Positions 37,681 through 48,681 of a stretch of 64,000 bases of DNA are shown here, piece by piece. The stretch lies in the NCBI GenBank assembly GCA_031291295.1, contig JARLJI010000116.1, positions 286,190 to 350,189 of the forward strand, read 5' to 3'. The stretch comes from Rhodoferax sp. (GTDB taxonomy: Bacteria; Pseudomonadota; Gammaproteobacteria; Burkholderiales; Burkholderiaceae_C). The notes beneath the pieces were generated by a model. It was not told where the DNA came from. It did no database searches and worked only from the letters and a program-made list of their open reading frames with translations. A program made the position numbers and the translations under genes. The first letter of the stretch is position 1; the number at the start of each line of letters is the position of its first letter.

Positions 37681-37731
37681 TTGACTTATGCCTGCTGTAT
37701 TGTCATAATTCATTACCGTACAGTAGTGAAC
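37681..37731 (+). promoter_or_regulatory. sigma70-like promoter (TTGACT-N17-CATAAT) followed by operator-like GTACAGTAGTGAAC
   Basis: TTGACT 37681-37686, CATAAT 37704-37709, operator 37718-37731; one mismatch to the site at 23368. Confidence 0.65.
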
Positions 37732-37786
37732 TAATTAACCGCCACCCGGCTTGCCGGCATCTGGCTCTTCAGCAGGAGACATAGGC

Positions 37787-39430
37787 ATGACGACTCAAGC
37801 TTTCGACCCTATCGCGCATGGGCGTGCGATGCGCTCGGGCGGATTCTGGCTCGACAGGACAATCGACGAATATCTCGCCGAGGCGATCGCAAGAACACCT
37901 GACAAGCTCGCGTTGGTGGCCGACCGCGCCGACCGCACCGAGCTGCAGCGCTTTACCTACCGCGAGTTGGGCGATATGGTATCGCGCGCCGCCGGTTCGT
38001 TGCACGCGCTCGGTGTCGGCCACGGCGACGTCGTCGCGGCGCAGCTTCCGAACTGGTGGGAATTCGTCGTCACCGCGCTGGCCTGCGGCCGCCTCGGCGC
38101 TGTTTTCAATCCCTTGATGCCGATCTTTCGCGAGCGGGAACTGAGCTACATGCTCGACTTCGCCGAAGCCAAGGTGTTTGTAGTGCCCAAAGTGTTTCGC
38201 GGTTTCGACTATGCGGCGATGGCAGAGAATCTGAAGGCGCAGCTGCCAGCGTTGCAGCACGTCATCGTTGTCGACGGTGACGGCGACAACGGGTTCGAGC
38301 GCAAGCTGCTGCAGGGAGGAATGCGCGTCGAGCCAGCGCGCAGCCGCACAAAATCAGCATTGCAGCCGGACGATGTGGCGGTGATGATGTTTACCTCGGG
38401 CACTACCGGCTCGCCCAAGGGTGTGATGCACACGTCGAACACCCTGGTAGCTTGTACCATTGCGCTGGCCGGCCGCTTCGGCCTCGGCGACGATGATGTG
38501 CTGCTGGCGTGTTCGCCGGTGGGCCATATGACAGGTTATGCGGCTGTGGTGGTGATCGGTATTCGCCTTGGGGCGACGGTTGTGTTGCAGGACCTTTGGG
38601 AAGCCAAGCGGGGGGTGGCGCTGATGGCTGCCGAGGGAGTAACCTACACCGCCGCGTCGACGCCCTTCCTGTCCGATATCTGCGAGGCGGTCGCCTCTGG
38701 AGCACCGCGACCGGGAGATCTGCGCTCTTTCCTCTGCGGTGGTGCGCCGATTCCGCCGGTGCTGATTGAGCGGGCCGCGCGCGAGCTCAATCTCAAGGTC
38801 TGCTCCCTCTGGGGTATGACCGAGGCGCTGTCGGGTACGCTGACTGAGCCGTCCCGTGCCGCCGAGAAGTCTTCGAAGACGGATGGACGCGCCCTTGAAG
38901 GCATGGAGATCCGAATTGCCAATATCGACGGCAAACCGTTGCCGGTTGGCGAGACGGGCAGGCTGCTGGTTCGCGGCGCACAGATGTTTATGGGGTACTA
39001 CAAACGGCCGGACATCCAGACCTTCGATGCCGAAGGCTGGTTCGACACTGGCGACCTTGCCTACATGGACGCCGAAGGCTATATCCGCGTCAATGGCCGC
39101 ACCAAGGACGTACTGATCCGCGGCGGGGAAAACGTGCCGGTGTTCGAGATCGAAAGCTTGCTGCACAAGCACCCTGCCGTGGCGGCGGCGGCGATCGTTG
39201 GCTACCCGGACGTGCGGCTTGGCGAGCGCGCCTGTGCCTGCGTCGTGCTGCGGCCGGGGGGTGCACTGGACCTGACGGGTGTGCAGGCCTGGATGGCTGA
39301 ATCCAAGGTGGCTAAACAGTACTGGCCGGAACGGGTCGAGATTCTCGAGGATCTGCCGCGCACGCCCAGCGGCAAGATTCAGAAGTTCAAGTTGCGCGAA
39401 ATGGCTGCCAAAGAGCCCCGTCTCGGCTGA
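37787..39430 (+). CDS. cyclohexanecarboxylate-CoA ligase-like AMP-forming acyl-CoA synthetase (paralog of 23435-25087)
   Basis: 'MMFTSGTTGSPKGVMHTSNTL', 'FDTGDLAYMDAEGYIRVNGRTKDVLIRGGENVPVFEIESLLHKHPAV'; long stretches identical to the ligase at 23435. Confidence 0.86.
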   Translation: MTTQAFDPIAHGRAMRSGGFWLDRTIDEYLAEAIARTPDKLALVADRADRTELQRFTYRELGDMVSRAAGSLHALGVGHGDVVAAQLPNWWEFVVTALACGRLGAVFNPLMPIFRERELSYMLDFAEAKVFVVPKVFRGFDYAAMAENLKAQLPALQHVIVVDGDGDNGFERKLLQGGMRVEPARSRTKSALQPDDVAVMMFTSGTTGSPKGVMHTSNTLVACTIALAGRFGLGDDDVLLACSPVGHMTGYAAVVVIGIRLGATVVLQDLWEAKRGVALMAAEGVTYTAASTPFLSDICEAVASGAPRPGDLRSFLCGGAPIPPVLIERAARELNLKVCSLWGMTEALSGTLTEPSRAAEKSSKTDGRALEGMEIRIANIDGKPLPVGETGRLLVRGAQMFMGYYKRPDIQTFDAEGWFDTGDLAYMDAEGYIRVNGRTKDVLIRGGENVPVFEIESLLHKHPAVAAAAIVGYPDVRLGERACACVVLRPGGALDLTGVQAWMAESKVAKQYWPERVEILEDLPRTPSGKIQKFKLREMAAKEPRLG

Positions 39431-39496
39431 TCGGCCGGTCACCACATTCTGCGGCGCGACAACACACGGGAAAACACTGAGGTACGCACCAATATT

Positions 39497-39510
39497 ATAT
39501 GGTAGTGTAC
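39497..39510. promoter_or_regulatory. operator-like ATATGGTAGTGTAC upstream of the third liv operon
   Basis: 11/14 match to GTACAGTAGTGTAC, in AT-rich leader. Confidence 0.4.
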
Positions 39511-39588
39511 GTATTTCAGTGACATCACTTCCTCAATCCACGACCGGGGAGGTAGCGCGCTAACCACAACCTTTTGACCTGGCAGCGA

Positions 39589-40419
39589 ATGAATATCTCT
39601 GCATCATCCACGATGCTCCCGACCCCTTCCATGGCTACAGGCTTGGCTCTTTCGGTCGAAGGGGTCGACCTTCGCTTTGGCGGGATCAATGCGCTGCGGG
39701 GCGTGTCGTTCTCAGCGGCACCCGGGCAGGTCACGGCGATCATCGGTCCCAACGGCGCCGGCAAGACCAGCGTCTTCAACACGATTTCAGGCTTCTACCC
39801 GCCGACGGCCGGCCGCATCCGACTGGGGAAAGAGGACATCACGCAAGTTCCGGTGCATGCCCGCGCTGCCCGTGGCTTGGCTCGCACCTTCCAGAACATC
39901 GCGCTGTTTCACGGCATGACGGTGCTGGAGAACATCAAGCTCGGCGGCCACCACACGATGAAAACCGGCATCTTCTCGGCCTTGACCTACGGGCGCGCAG
40001 CGCGCGACGAGGAAATGGCCTTGCGCGAGGAGGTCGAGCGCGATGTCATTGACTTCCTTGAGATCGACCACATACGCCACCTGTCAGTCGATGTGCTGCC
40101 CTACGGCCTGCAGAAACGGGTGGAATTGGCGCGCGCGCTGGCGATGCGCCCGCGCGTGCTCATGCTCGACGAGCCGGTGGCCGGCATGAACCGCGAAGAA
40201 ACCGAGGACATGGCGCGCTTCATCCTCGACGTGCAGGAGGAATGGGGTGTGACCGTGCTGCTGGTTGAACACGATATGGGTATGGTGATGGATATTTCGA
40301 GCCATGTAGTCGTGCTGAATTTTGGCGAGGTCATCGCCAGCGGTACACCCGCCGAAGTGCGCCAACACCCGCAGGTAATTGAGGCCTATCTGGGTGCGCA
40401 AAGTGAGGCTCTGGCATGA
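39589..40419 (+). CDS. ABC transporter ATP-binding protein (LivG family)
   Basis: 'GPNGAGKTSVFNTISGFYPPTAGRIRLG', 'LMLDEPVAGMNREETEDMARFI'; start uncertain (39574/39589/39628). Confidence 0.92.
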   Translation: MNISASSTMLPTPSMATGLALSVEGVDLRFGGINALRGVSFSAAPGQVTAIIGPNGAGKTSVFNTISGFYPPTAGRIRLGKEDITQVPVHARAARGLARTFQNIALFHGMTVLENIKLGGHHTMKTGIFSALTYGRAARDEEMALREEVERDVIDFLEIDHIRHLSVDVLPYGLQKRVELARALAMRPRVLMLDEPVAGMNREETEDMARFILDVQEEWGVTVLLVEHDMGMVMDISSHVVVLNFGEVIASGTPAEVRQHPQVIEAYLGAQSEALA

Positions 40420-41288
40420 GTGAATTCCTGGAGTACAGCCTGCTTGGCCTGCTGTCCGGCGGCGTGATGGCCCTGATCGCGCTGAGCTTCGTGTTGATCT
40501 ACAAGGGCACCGGGGTCGTGAACTTCGCAGTCGGCGAGGTCATGATGCTCGGTGCCTACCTCTACTACGCCGGCGCCGTCACTTTCGGCTTGGCGCCTTG
40601 GCTGGCCTTTGTGCTGTCGCTGGCCATCATCGGTGTATTGGCTATTTTGGTCGAGCGTGCTGTACTGCGGCCGCTGTCGGGCCAGCCGGCAGTGGCGGTG
40701 CTGATGGCCACCATCGGCATGGCCAACATCATCCACGGCGGTGTGGAGGCGGTGTGGGGCGGGGACACTTATTCTCCCCCCACCTTGCTGCCGCGCACGC
40801 CATTGATGATGGGTGAGATCCTCATCCCCGGCACCGTGCTCGGTAACTTCGCAGTTGCCGCGCTGCTGATCGCGGCATTCCTTGCCTTCTTCCGCTATTC
40901 GAAAACAGGCATCGCGCTGCGCGCCACCGCCAGCGATCCCGTCACGGCGGCCACTCTGGGTATCAACATCAACTACTCGCAGCGCCTGACCTGGGTGCTC
41001 TCGGGTCTGGTGGGTACGGTGGCCGGTGTGCTGATCGCAAGTTCCGCGGGTTTATCCCCGCAGCTGGCCGCGGCGGCACTGAGCGTGTTCGCTGCCATCA
41101 TCCTGGGTGGGCTGGACAGCATCCTCGGTGCGATTGTTGCCAGCCTCATCATCGGCTGGGTCGAGGCGGTGGCGGCGGGCTATCTGGGTGGCAAGACGCG
41201 TGACGTTGTGCCTTACATCGTGGTGCTGGCCATCCTGGTCGTGAAGCCCTACGGCATCTTCGGCACCCGCACCATCGAAAGGCTTTGA
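40416..41288 (+). CDS. ABC transporter permease (LivH family)
   Basis: 'LIALSFVLIYKGTGVVNFAVGEVMMLGAYLYY', polytopic, ATGA overlap. Confidence 0.93.
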   Translation: MSEFLEYSLLGLLSGGVMALIALSFVLIYKGTGVVNFAVGEVMMLGAYLYYAGAVTFGLAPWLAFVLSLAIIGVLAILVERAVLRPLSGQPAVAVLMATIGMANIIHGGVEAVWGGDTYSPPTLLPRTPLMMGEILIPGTVLGNFAVAALLIAAFLAFFRYSKTGIALRATASDPVTAATLGININYSQRLTWVLSGLVGTVAGVLIASSAGLSPQLAAAALSVFAAIILGGLDSILGAIVASLIIGWVEAVAAGYLGGKTRDVVPYIVVLAILVVKPYGIFGTRTIERL

Positions 41289-41289
41289 A

Positions 41290-42330
41290 GTGCGTACTGG
41301 CGTCTTTCACGAAACCTTCGCTTCCGAAGAGCGGCTGTGGGATTCCCCCACGGCGCGCAGTTGGATGCTCGTCTTCACGCTGGCGCTGTTCGCGCTGCCG
41401 CTGTGGGGCAGCGACTACATGCTGGCGATGGCCTGCATCGTCGGCATCCATGTGATCGCCACGCTAGGGCTCAACCTCACCACCGGCAACGCAGGGCTGA
41501 TCTCCCTCTGTCATGGCGCCTTTCTCGGTGTGGGCTGCTACACAGTAGCCTGGCTCGGTAAGCACGGAGTGCCCTTTTACGTGGCGCTGCCGGCGGCCGG
41601 CTTTTTGACCGCCTTGTTCGGCGTCATCGTCGGGATGCCCAGCTTGCGTGTAAAGGGGCTGTACCTGGCTATCGCCACGCTGGCGGCGCACTTCATTCTG
41701 ACCTTTATTTTTCGCGAATGGGAGCCGGTCACCGGCGGCGTACCCGGTACGTCGATTCCGCATGCCAACCTGTTCGGCTTCGTGTTCGCAGGCGACCGGC
41801 GTAATTTCTACTTGATCTTCGTCTGCGCGTTCGCGATGGCCGTGTCTGCACGCAACCTGGCGCGCACCCACATCGGGCGTGCCTTCGTGGCCGTGCGCGA
41901 CCGCGATATTTCGGCCGAAATTTTGGGTGTTCACCTGCTGCGCACGAAGTTGCTGGCGTTCGCCATCGGCGCCTTCTACGCCGGTGTGGCCGGCGGACTG
42001 CTCGGATACTTCTATGGCGCCATTTCGCCGGAGTACTTCGTACTAACGCTGTCGGTGTTCTATCTGGCGGCTGTAATCGTCGGTGGCCTCGGCACCGTGC
42101 TCGGCAGCATCCTCGGTGCCGTTTTTATGACTTTCGTGCCCGAGGTGCTGCGCTTGGTGGCGAACGCCAGCTCGCAGTGGTTCCCGGGCATCGCCGGACT
42201 GCTGTTGCCGATGGGGCAAGTGGTGTTCGGTCTGTTGATCATCGTGTTCCTGGTCTTTGAACCACGCGGACTGGCCGCCATATGGTCCCGCGTCCGGCGC
42301 GTTTTTCACCTTTGGCCCTTCCGGACCTAA
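41290..42330 (+). CDS. ABC transporter permease (LivM family)
   Basis: 'LGLNLTTGNAGLISLCHGAFLGVGCY', 'RTHIGRAFVAVRDRDISAEILGV'. Confidence 0.93.
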   Translation: MRTGVFHETFASEERLWDSPTARSWMLVFTLALFALPLWGSDYMLAMACIVGIHVIATLGLNLTTGNAGLISLCHGAFLGVGCYTVAWLGKHGVPFYVALPAAGFLTALFGVIVGMPSLRVKGLYLAIATLAAHFILTFIFREWEPVTGGVPGTSIPHANLFGFVFAGDRRNFYLIFVCAFAMAVSARNLARTHIGRAFVAVRDRDISAEILGVHLLRTKLLAFAIGAFYAGVAGGLLGYFYGAISPEYFVLTLSVFYLAAVIVGGLGTVLGSILGAVFMTFVPEVLRLVANASSQWFPGIAGLLLPMGQVVFGLLIIVFLVFEPRGLAAIWSRVRRVFHLWPFRT

Positions 42331-42382
42331 GTCCAGGCCACCCATCCCGTGCCCATCCACCCATCCACCCAAGGAGAAAATC

Positions 42383-43584
42383 ATGACCGATATCAATAGG
42401 CGCAAACTGGTGAAAGCCATTGGTGCCGCTGCATCGCTCGGGCCGTTCGCCATCGGCTCGTCGTTCGCGCAGGCGCATAAGGGCGACATCGTGATCGGTG
42501 CCTCTCAGCCGATCACCGGGGTCTTCTCATTTGCCGGAGCCGCGATGAACAACGGCCTCAACGACTTCGTGCAGTGGAAGAACACCACTGGCGGCGTGCT
42601 TGGTCATAAGCTGCGCTATGTGTCGGAGGACAGTGGCTTCAAGCTCGACCAGGGCGTGGCGATCTTCAAGAAAATCATGGCCGCCGAGAAACCGTCGTTC
42701 TTCTATGGCGACAGTACGCAGTGGGCCACGGCCGTAGCACAGGACGCGATCGCATCGAACTCGATCATGACCTCCTCAACCTCGCTCGCCTCCGTGGTCG
42801 CGAATCCGGTGAAAATGCCACAGCATGTAGTGCCCGGGCCCACCTATCCGCGGCTGCACGAAATCCTGATGGAATACATCGCGCGCACCTCACGTGGTGC
42901 CGCGAGCAAGCCGAGAATTGCCTATGTCTACTCCGATACCGAGTTCGGTCTAGACGGAATTCCCGGCGGCAAGGCGCGCGCCGAGAAGCTGGGCTTGCCG
43001 ATCGTGGCCGAAATCGTAACCAAGCAGTCCGGCATCGATGTCACGACCGAAGTGGCCAAACTGCGTCGCGCCAAGCCTGATATCGTGATCTTCCAAGGCT
43101 ATATTCTTGCACCCATGCCCGAGTTCGTGCGCCAGCTGCGCGAAGCCGGCCTGAATCCGCAAATCATGGGTACAGCGTGGGGCCTGGACAAGCCTGCCTA
43201 CGACGCGCTAGGTGCGCTCGGCGTACGGCTGACGGGTGTCAGCCCCTACCGCTATGGGCACGAAACCGATTCGTTGATGATCAACGCGATGCGCGATTAC
43301 CTGGCCAAGGCGCGGCCAGAGGTCAAGCACATCTCGCCGTTCTACATCTCCGCCTGGCTTAGCGGCATGATCTTCGCCGAAGTCGCCGAGCGCTGCATCA
43401 AGGCCAACAAGCCGCTGCAGCTGCCGCACATGAAATCGGCGCTAGAGTCGATGACAAGCTGGGACACAGGAGGCATCACTGGCCTGCTGGCCGACTTGAG
43501 TGGCCACCAAATTCCTGTCGGGCGCATGTACAGCTACGAACCGGACAAGAAGACGATGGAGCCGGCAAGCGGCTGGATCAAGGT

Positions 43585-43588
<4 letters not shown>
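42383..43588 (+). CDS. ABC transporter substrate-binding protein (LivJ family), Tat-like signal
   Basis: 'NRRKLVKAIGAAASLGPFAIGSSFAQ', periplasmic-binding fold 'IVIGASQPITGVFSFAGAAMNNGLNDF'. Confidence 0.92.
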
Positions 43589-44390
<802 letters not shown>

Positions 44391-44394
<4 letters not shown>

Positions 44395-46235
44395 CTCTTT
44401 TTCATACTATGGCCCGATCCATCGACGATCTGAAGGATCTGCCGCTCCCGCAGCAGCTGCTGTACTGGGCAGGGCAACGCCCTCATGAGGTGGCTTTGCG
44501 CCAGAAAGAGTACGGCGTCTGGCAGCCGATTACTTGGACACAATACGCCGAGCAGTCGCGCTGGTTCGGCCTTGGACTGCTGAAGCTGGGCCTGCAGCCG
44601 GGCCAGAGCGTGGCGGTGCTTGGCGAGAATTGCAAGGAATGGGTATTTGCCGAACTCGGCACAGCCATGGTCGGAGGTATCACCGCTGGTGTGTATCCGA
44701 CGTCGCCAGCGCCCGAGGTGGAGTATTTGCTGGCATTGTCAGAGGCGCCGATTATCGTCTGTGAGGACCAGGAGCAACTCGACAAGGTCCTGTCGGTGCG
44801 CGAACGGCTGCCCCACCTGCGGTCCATCGTCGTCATCGATCCGCGCGGCCTGCGGCGCTATGACCGCGACGGCATGCACGATTTCGCCGACGTCGTCACG
44901 CTCGGCCAGCGTTTCGAGACCGAGAATGCCGCGGCAGCCGCCGCTGCCACGGCAGGGCCGAAGCTCGACGACGTCGGCTTGATGGTATTCACCTCAGGCT
45001 CGACGGGCCGACCGAAGGCCGCCATGATGAACTGGCGCGGCCTCGGCTGCGCGGCGCGCGGCCTGAACTCTGTGCTGGGCTGTGGCCAGAAAGATTCTCT
45101 GGTGTCGTACCTGCCGCTGTGCCACGTGGCGGAACAGATGTTCTCCATCCACATCCCGCTGGCCACCGGCGCGGTGGTCAATTTCGCCGAGAGCCTGCGC
45201 ACCGTGCAGGAGGACCTGCGCGAGCTGTCGCCACAGATATTCTTCGGTGTGCCACGCATCTGGGAGAAGTTCCATGCCTCGATCCAGACCAAGCTGCGCG
45301 AGGCCGGCGGCTTGCGCCTGTGGCTGTACCGGCAGGCAATGGCATCGCTCGAAGGCATAGCGGCCACTCCACGCGCCCGCTGGACCTCGCTGGACCGGGC
45401 GCGCTGGGCGTTCTGGTACGTGCTGATCCTGCGTGCCTTGCTGAATTTCGTGGGTCTGCGCCTCTGTCGCGTGGCGATCTCCTCCGGCGCGCCAATCGCC
45501 CCGGAAATCCTGAAGTTTTTCCGCGTGCTCGGCGTGCCGATTCGCGAAGCCTATGGGTTGACCGAGGCCTCCGGCGCCTCAACGATGCAGCCGAGCGACG
45601 CGTCGCCCGTGGGCACCGTGGGGGTGCCGTACCCGGGCGTCGAGGTCAGGCTGGCCGAGGATGGCGAGATCCTGATCAAGGGGGACGTCGTGTTCCGAGG
45701 CTACTTCAAGAACGAGGAGGCCACGCGTGAGGCCATCGACGCCGAAGGCTGGCTGCACACCGGCGACGTGGCGCGCTGGGAAGACGGTCCGACTGGCCGC
45801 GAATTGCGCATCATCGACCGCAAGAAGGACATCATGATCACCGCAGGCGGCAAGAACATCACACCCTCGGAGATCGAGAACGCGCTGCGGTTCTCGTCCT
45901 ATATCAAGGAGGCGATTGTGATAGCCGACCGCCGGCGCTTCGTCTCGGCCTTACTCCAGATCGATTTCGAGAGCGTGGGCAGATGGGCTGAGGAGCAGGG
46001 CCTGATCTACACACACTTCCGCAGCCTTGTCGAACAAGGGCCGGTGCGCGATCTGATCGAGCACGAGGTGAATAACGCCAATGCAAAGATGCCGCAGGTG
46101 CAGCACGTGCGCAAGTTTCATTTGCTGACCAAGGAACTCGACCACGACGATGGCGAAGTCACCGCGACGATGAAGGTACGGCGCAAGAGCATCGCCGAGA
46201 AATACGCGCAAGTGATCGAGGAACTCTATGTCTGA
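44391..46235 (+). CDS. long-chain-type AMP-forming acyl-CoA synthetase
   Basis: 'LMVFTSGSTGRPKAAMMNWRG', 'EAYGLTEASGAST', 'LHTGDVARWEDGPTGRELRIIDRKKDIMITAGGKNITPSEIE'. Confidence 0.93.
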
Positions 46236-47046
46236 CGCTCTCGGTCAGGGCCCCGGCGTCCGGCTGGAGCACCCTGAGGATGGCATCGCGCTGCTACGGC
46301 TGGATCGGCCGCGGCACCTCAATTCGCTGACCGATGACACAGTGACCGAGATCGGCCGGTTGCTCGATACCCTGGCGGCCGATTCGAAGATCCGTGTGCT
46401 CGTGATTACCGGCGAGGGCCGGGGTTTTTGCGCCGGCTTCGATCTAGGCCTTGCGTCCGACGCGCCCGGCAGCGCCGAACTGGGCGAAACACCGGCCTGG
46501 ATGATGCGTCAGGAGGCCTTCGCGTCGCTTGTCACCCGGCTGCGCGCGCTGCGTCAGCCGGTGATCGCTGCCGTCAATGGCCCGGCCAACGGCGCTGGGC
46601 TGGGCTTGGCGCTGGCAGCCGAGATCCGCATCGCCGCGCGTTCGGCCGTGTTCAACGCCGCCTTCGTGCGTGTGGGAATGTCCAGTTGCGATATTGGTGT
46701 GAGCTGGCTACTGCCGCGTTGCGTGGGCCTGTCGCGTGCGTTCGAGATCATGCTCACGGGCCGCATGGTCGATGCGGCGGAGGCCGAGCGCATTGGGCTG
46801 GTATCCGCAACGGTCGATGACGGACAGCTGATGCCGCGCGTGCTGGAGACTGCCCGTTCAATCGTGGCTAACAATGCCTTCGGTGTCTGGATGACCAAGC
46901 GCGGCACTTGGGCCAACGCCGAAAGCGGGAGCTTGGCTGCGGCCATCGAACTCGAAAACCGCACGCAAATCTTGGCGCGCACGACAGGCGATCTTCAGCG
47001 CGCCGCTCAGGCGCTGCTGTCTAGACGCAAGAAGCGTCCTGCCTGA
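46228..47046 (+). CDS. enoyl-CoA hydratase/isomerase family protein
   Basis: 'VLVITGEGRGFCAGFDLGLA', 'AVNGPANGAGLGLALAAEIRIAARSAVFNAAFVRVGMSSCDIGVSWLLPRCVG'. Confidence 0.93.
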   Translation: MSDALGQGPGVRLEHPEDGIALLRLDRPRHLNSLTDDTVTEIGRLLDTLAADSKIRVLVITGEGRGFCAGFDLGLASDAPGSAELGETPAWMMRQEAFASLVTRLRALRQPVIAAVNGPANGAGLGLALAAEIRIAARSAVFNAAFVRVGMSSCDIGVSWLLPRCVGLSRAFEIMLTGRMVDAAEAERIGLVSATVDDGQLMPRVLETARSIVANNAFGVWMTKRGTWANAESGSLAAAIELENRTQILARTTGDLQRAAQALLSRRKKRPA

Positions 47047-47066
47047 GTCCGGCTCGCTTCAGGCAG
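47039..47066 (+). terminator. possible terminator-like hairpin CTGCCTGA-N12-TCAGGCAG overlapping the upstream stop codon
   Basis: Perfect 8-bp arms; no clear U-tract follows. Confidence 0.25.
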
Positions 47067-47337
47067 CTTGCGCATCGAGTTGATTAGTACTTCCAGCTCC
47101 AGCGACCGGCCGCCTTCCGGGGCATGCACCATCGACATTTTGTGGTCGTTGGCGCTGCGCGCGGCCGGGATATGTAAGGTTTGTAAAGTCAACTTACGGC
47201 ATCCACTGGCCGACCGTGTTCCGACGGCGTTCTCGAGTTCATTGAACCTCGCCTGCGGCCCGGTGACTGGTGTGGAGCACCCGTAGTTGTCCGGGCGGCG
47301 GGATGTGCAGAATCGTGTGAAACCGCGTTAAGCCCAA

Positions 47338-47380
47338 TTGACAAGTATTGTACATATGCGTATGGTACAGAAGGCATACG
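47338..47380 (+). promoter_or_regulatory. sigma70-like promoter (TTGACA-N17-TATGGT) overlapping inverted repeat CGTATG-N10-CATACG
   Basis: TTGACA 47338-47343, TATGGT 47361-47366, arms 47359-47364 and 47375-47380. Confidence 0.5.
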
Positions 47381-47433
47381 GAATTAACAGCCCGGCGACC
47401 GAATCGCCTTACTTTTTTCAGGAGCTTCGCCCC

Positions 47434-48681
47434 ATGGATTATCAGTTTCCCCCCGAGATCACCGCGAAGCTCGCCGAGCTCGACGCCTTCATCGAGGCTG
47501 AGATCAAGCCGCTCGAGCGCGAGAACATGCAGTTCTTCGATCACCGCCGAGAGTATGCGCGCACGGACTGGGAGAACGACGGCTTCCCGCGCGAAGAATG
47601 GCATGCGCTGATCGCCGAGATGGAGCGCCGCGCCGACCGGGCCGGCCACCTGCGCTACGGCCTGCCGAAGGCGTGCGGTGGCCAGGCGGCGCCGAACCTG
47701 GCGATCGCCGCGATCCGCGAACACCTCGCGGCCAAGGGGCTGGGCCTGCACAACGATCTCCAGGACGAATCGTCGATCGTCGGCAATTTTCCGATCGTCC
47801 CGGTGCTCAATGCCTACGGCACGACCGAGCAGAAGCGTTACATCGAGGGCATCATCAAGCGTGACCGCCACCTGTCATTCGGTCTGACCGAGCCGAACCA
47901 CGGCAGCGACGCGACCTGGCTCGAGACCACCGCGGTGCGCGACGGCGATGACTGGATCATCAACGGCATGAAGCGCTTCAACAGCCAGGTACAGCGTGCG
48001 CACGGGAACCTCGTGTTCGCGCGCAGCTCGGGCGCGCCTGGCGACGCGCTCGGCATCACCGCGTTCATCGTGCCTACCGACACGCCCGGCCACCGCATCG
48101 CGTACAACCACTGGACCTTCAATATGCCCAGCGACCACGCCGAGGTCGAGCTGAAGAACGTGCGCGTGCCGAACAGCGCGATCCTGCACGAGGAAGGCCA
48201 GGGGTTGGTGCTGGCGCAGCGCTTCATCCATGAGAACCGCATCCGCCAGGCGGCGGCGAGCGCCGGCGCGGCGCGCTACTGCATTGCCGAGTCGGCCAAG
48301 TACGCGGTGAACCGAATCGCCTTCGGCGAGCCGCTGTCGAAGAAGCAGGCGATCCAGTTTCCGCTGGTCGAGCTGTACGCCGAGTGCGAGATGGTGCGCA
48401 ACTTCATCTTCCAGGTCGCCGCCCGCATGGACCAGCAGGACCCGCTCGAGATCAGCGATCTGGTTTCGATCTGCAACTTCCGCGCGAATCGCCTGGCCTG
48501 CGAGGCCGCCGACCGTGCGATCCAGGTCCACGGCGGCATCGGCTACACCCGCGCACTGCCGTTCGAGCACATCTATCGCCACCATCGCCGCTACCGCATC
48601 ACCGAGGGCTCCGAAGAGGTGCAGATGCGCCGTGTCGCGCAGTACCTGTTTGGTTTCGCAGGCAAGCGCGCGACGTCATGA
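47434..48681 (+). CDS. acyl-CoA dehydrogenase (ACAD11-like)
   Basis: 'LSFGLTEPNHGSDATWLETTAV', 'AIQVHGGIGYTRALPFEHIYRHHRRYRITEGSEEVQMRRVAQYLF'; overlaps the kinase-like gene by 4 nt. Confidence 0.92.
   Translation: MDYQFPPEITAKLAELDAFIEAEIKPLERENMQFFDHRREYARTDWENDGFPREEWHALIAEMERRADRAGHLRYGLPKACGGQAAPNLAIAAIREHLAAKGLGLHNDLQDESSIVGNFPIVPVLNAYGTTEQKRYIEGIIKRDRHLSFGLTEPNHGSDATWLETTAVRDGDDWIINGMKRFNSQVQRAHGNLVFARSSGAPGDALGITAFIVPTDTPGHRIAYNHWTFNMPSDHAEVELKNVRVPNSAILHEEGQGLVLAQRFIHENRIRQAAASAGAARYCIAESAKYAVNRIAFGEPLSKKQAIQFPLVELYAECEMVRNFIFQVAARMDQQDPLEISDLVSICNFRANRLACEAADRAIQVHGGIGYTRALPFEHIYRHHRRYRITEGSEEVQMRRVAQYLFGFAGKRATS

Noticed and set aside
42340-42375. CCCATCCA-type microrepeat before the livJ start
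   Set aside because: Only a few imperfect units; looks like ordinary leader sequence before an RBS.
47007-47192. Minus-strand 61-aa ORF after the enoyl-CoA hydratase
   Set aside because: No recognised family, short, overlaps the hydratase 3' end; insufficient support for a CDS or regulator remnant.
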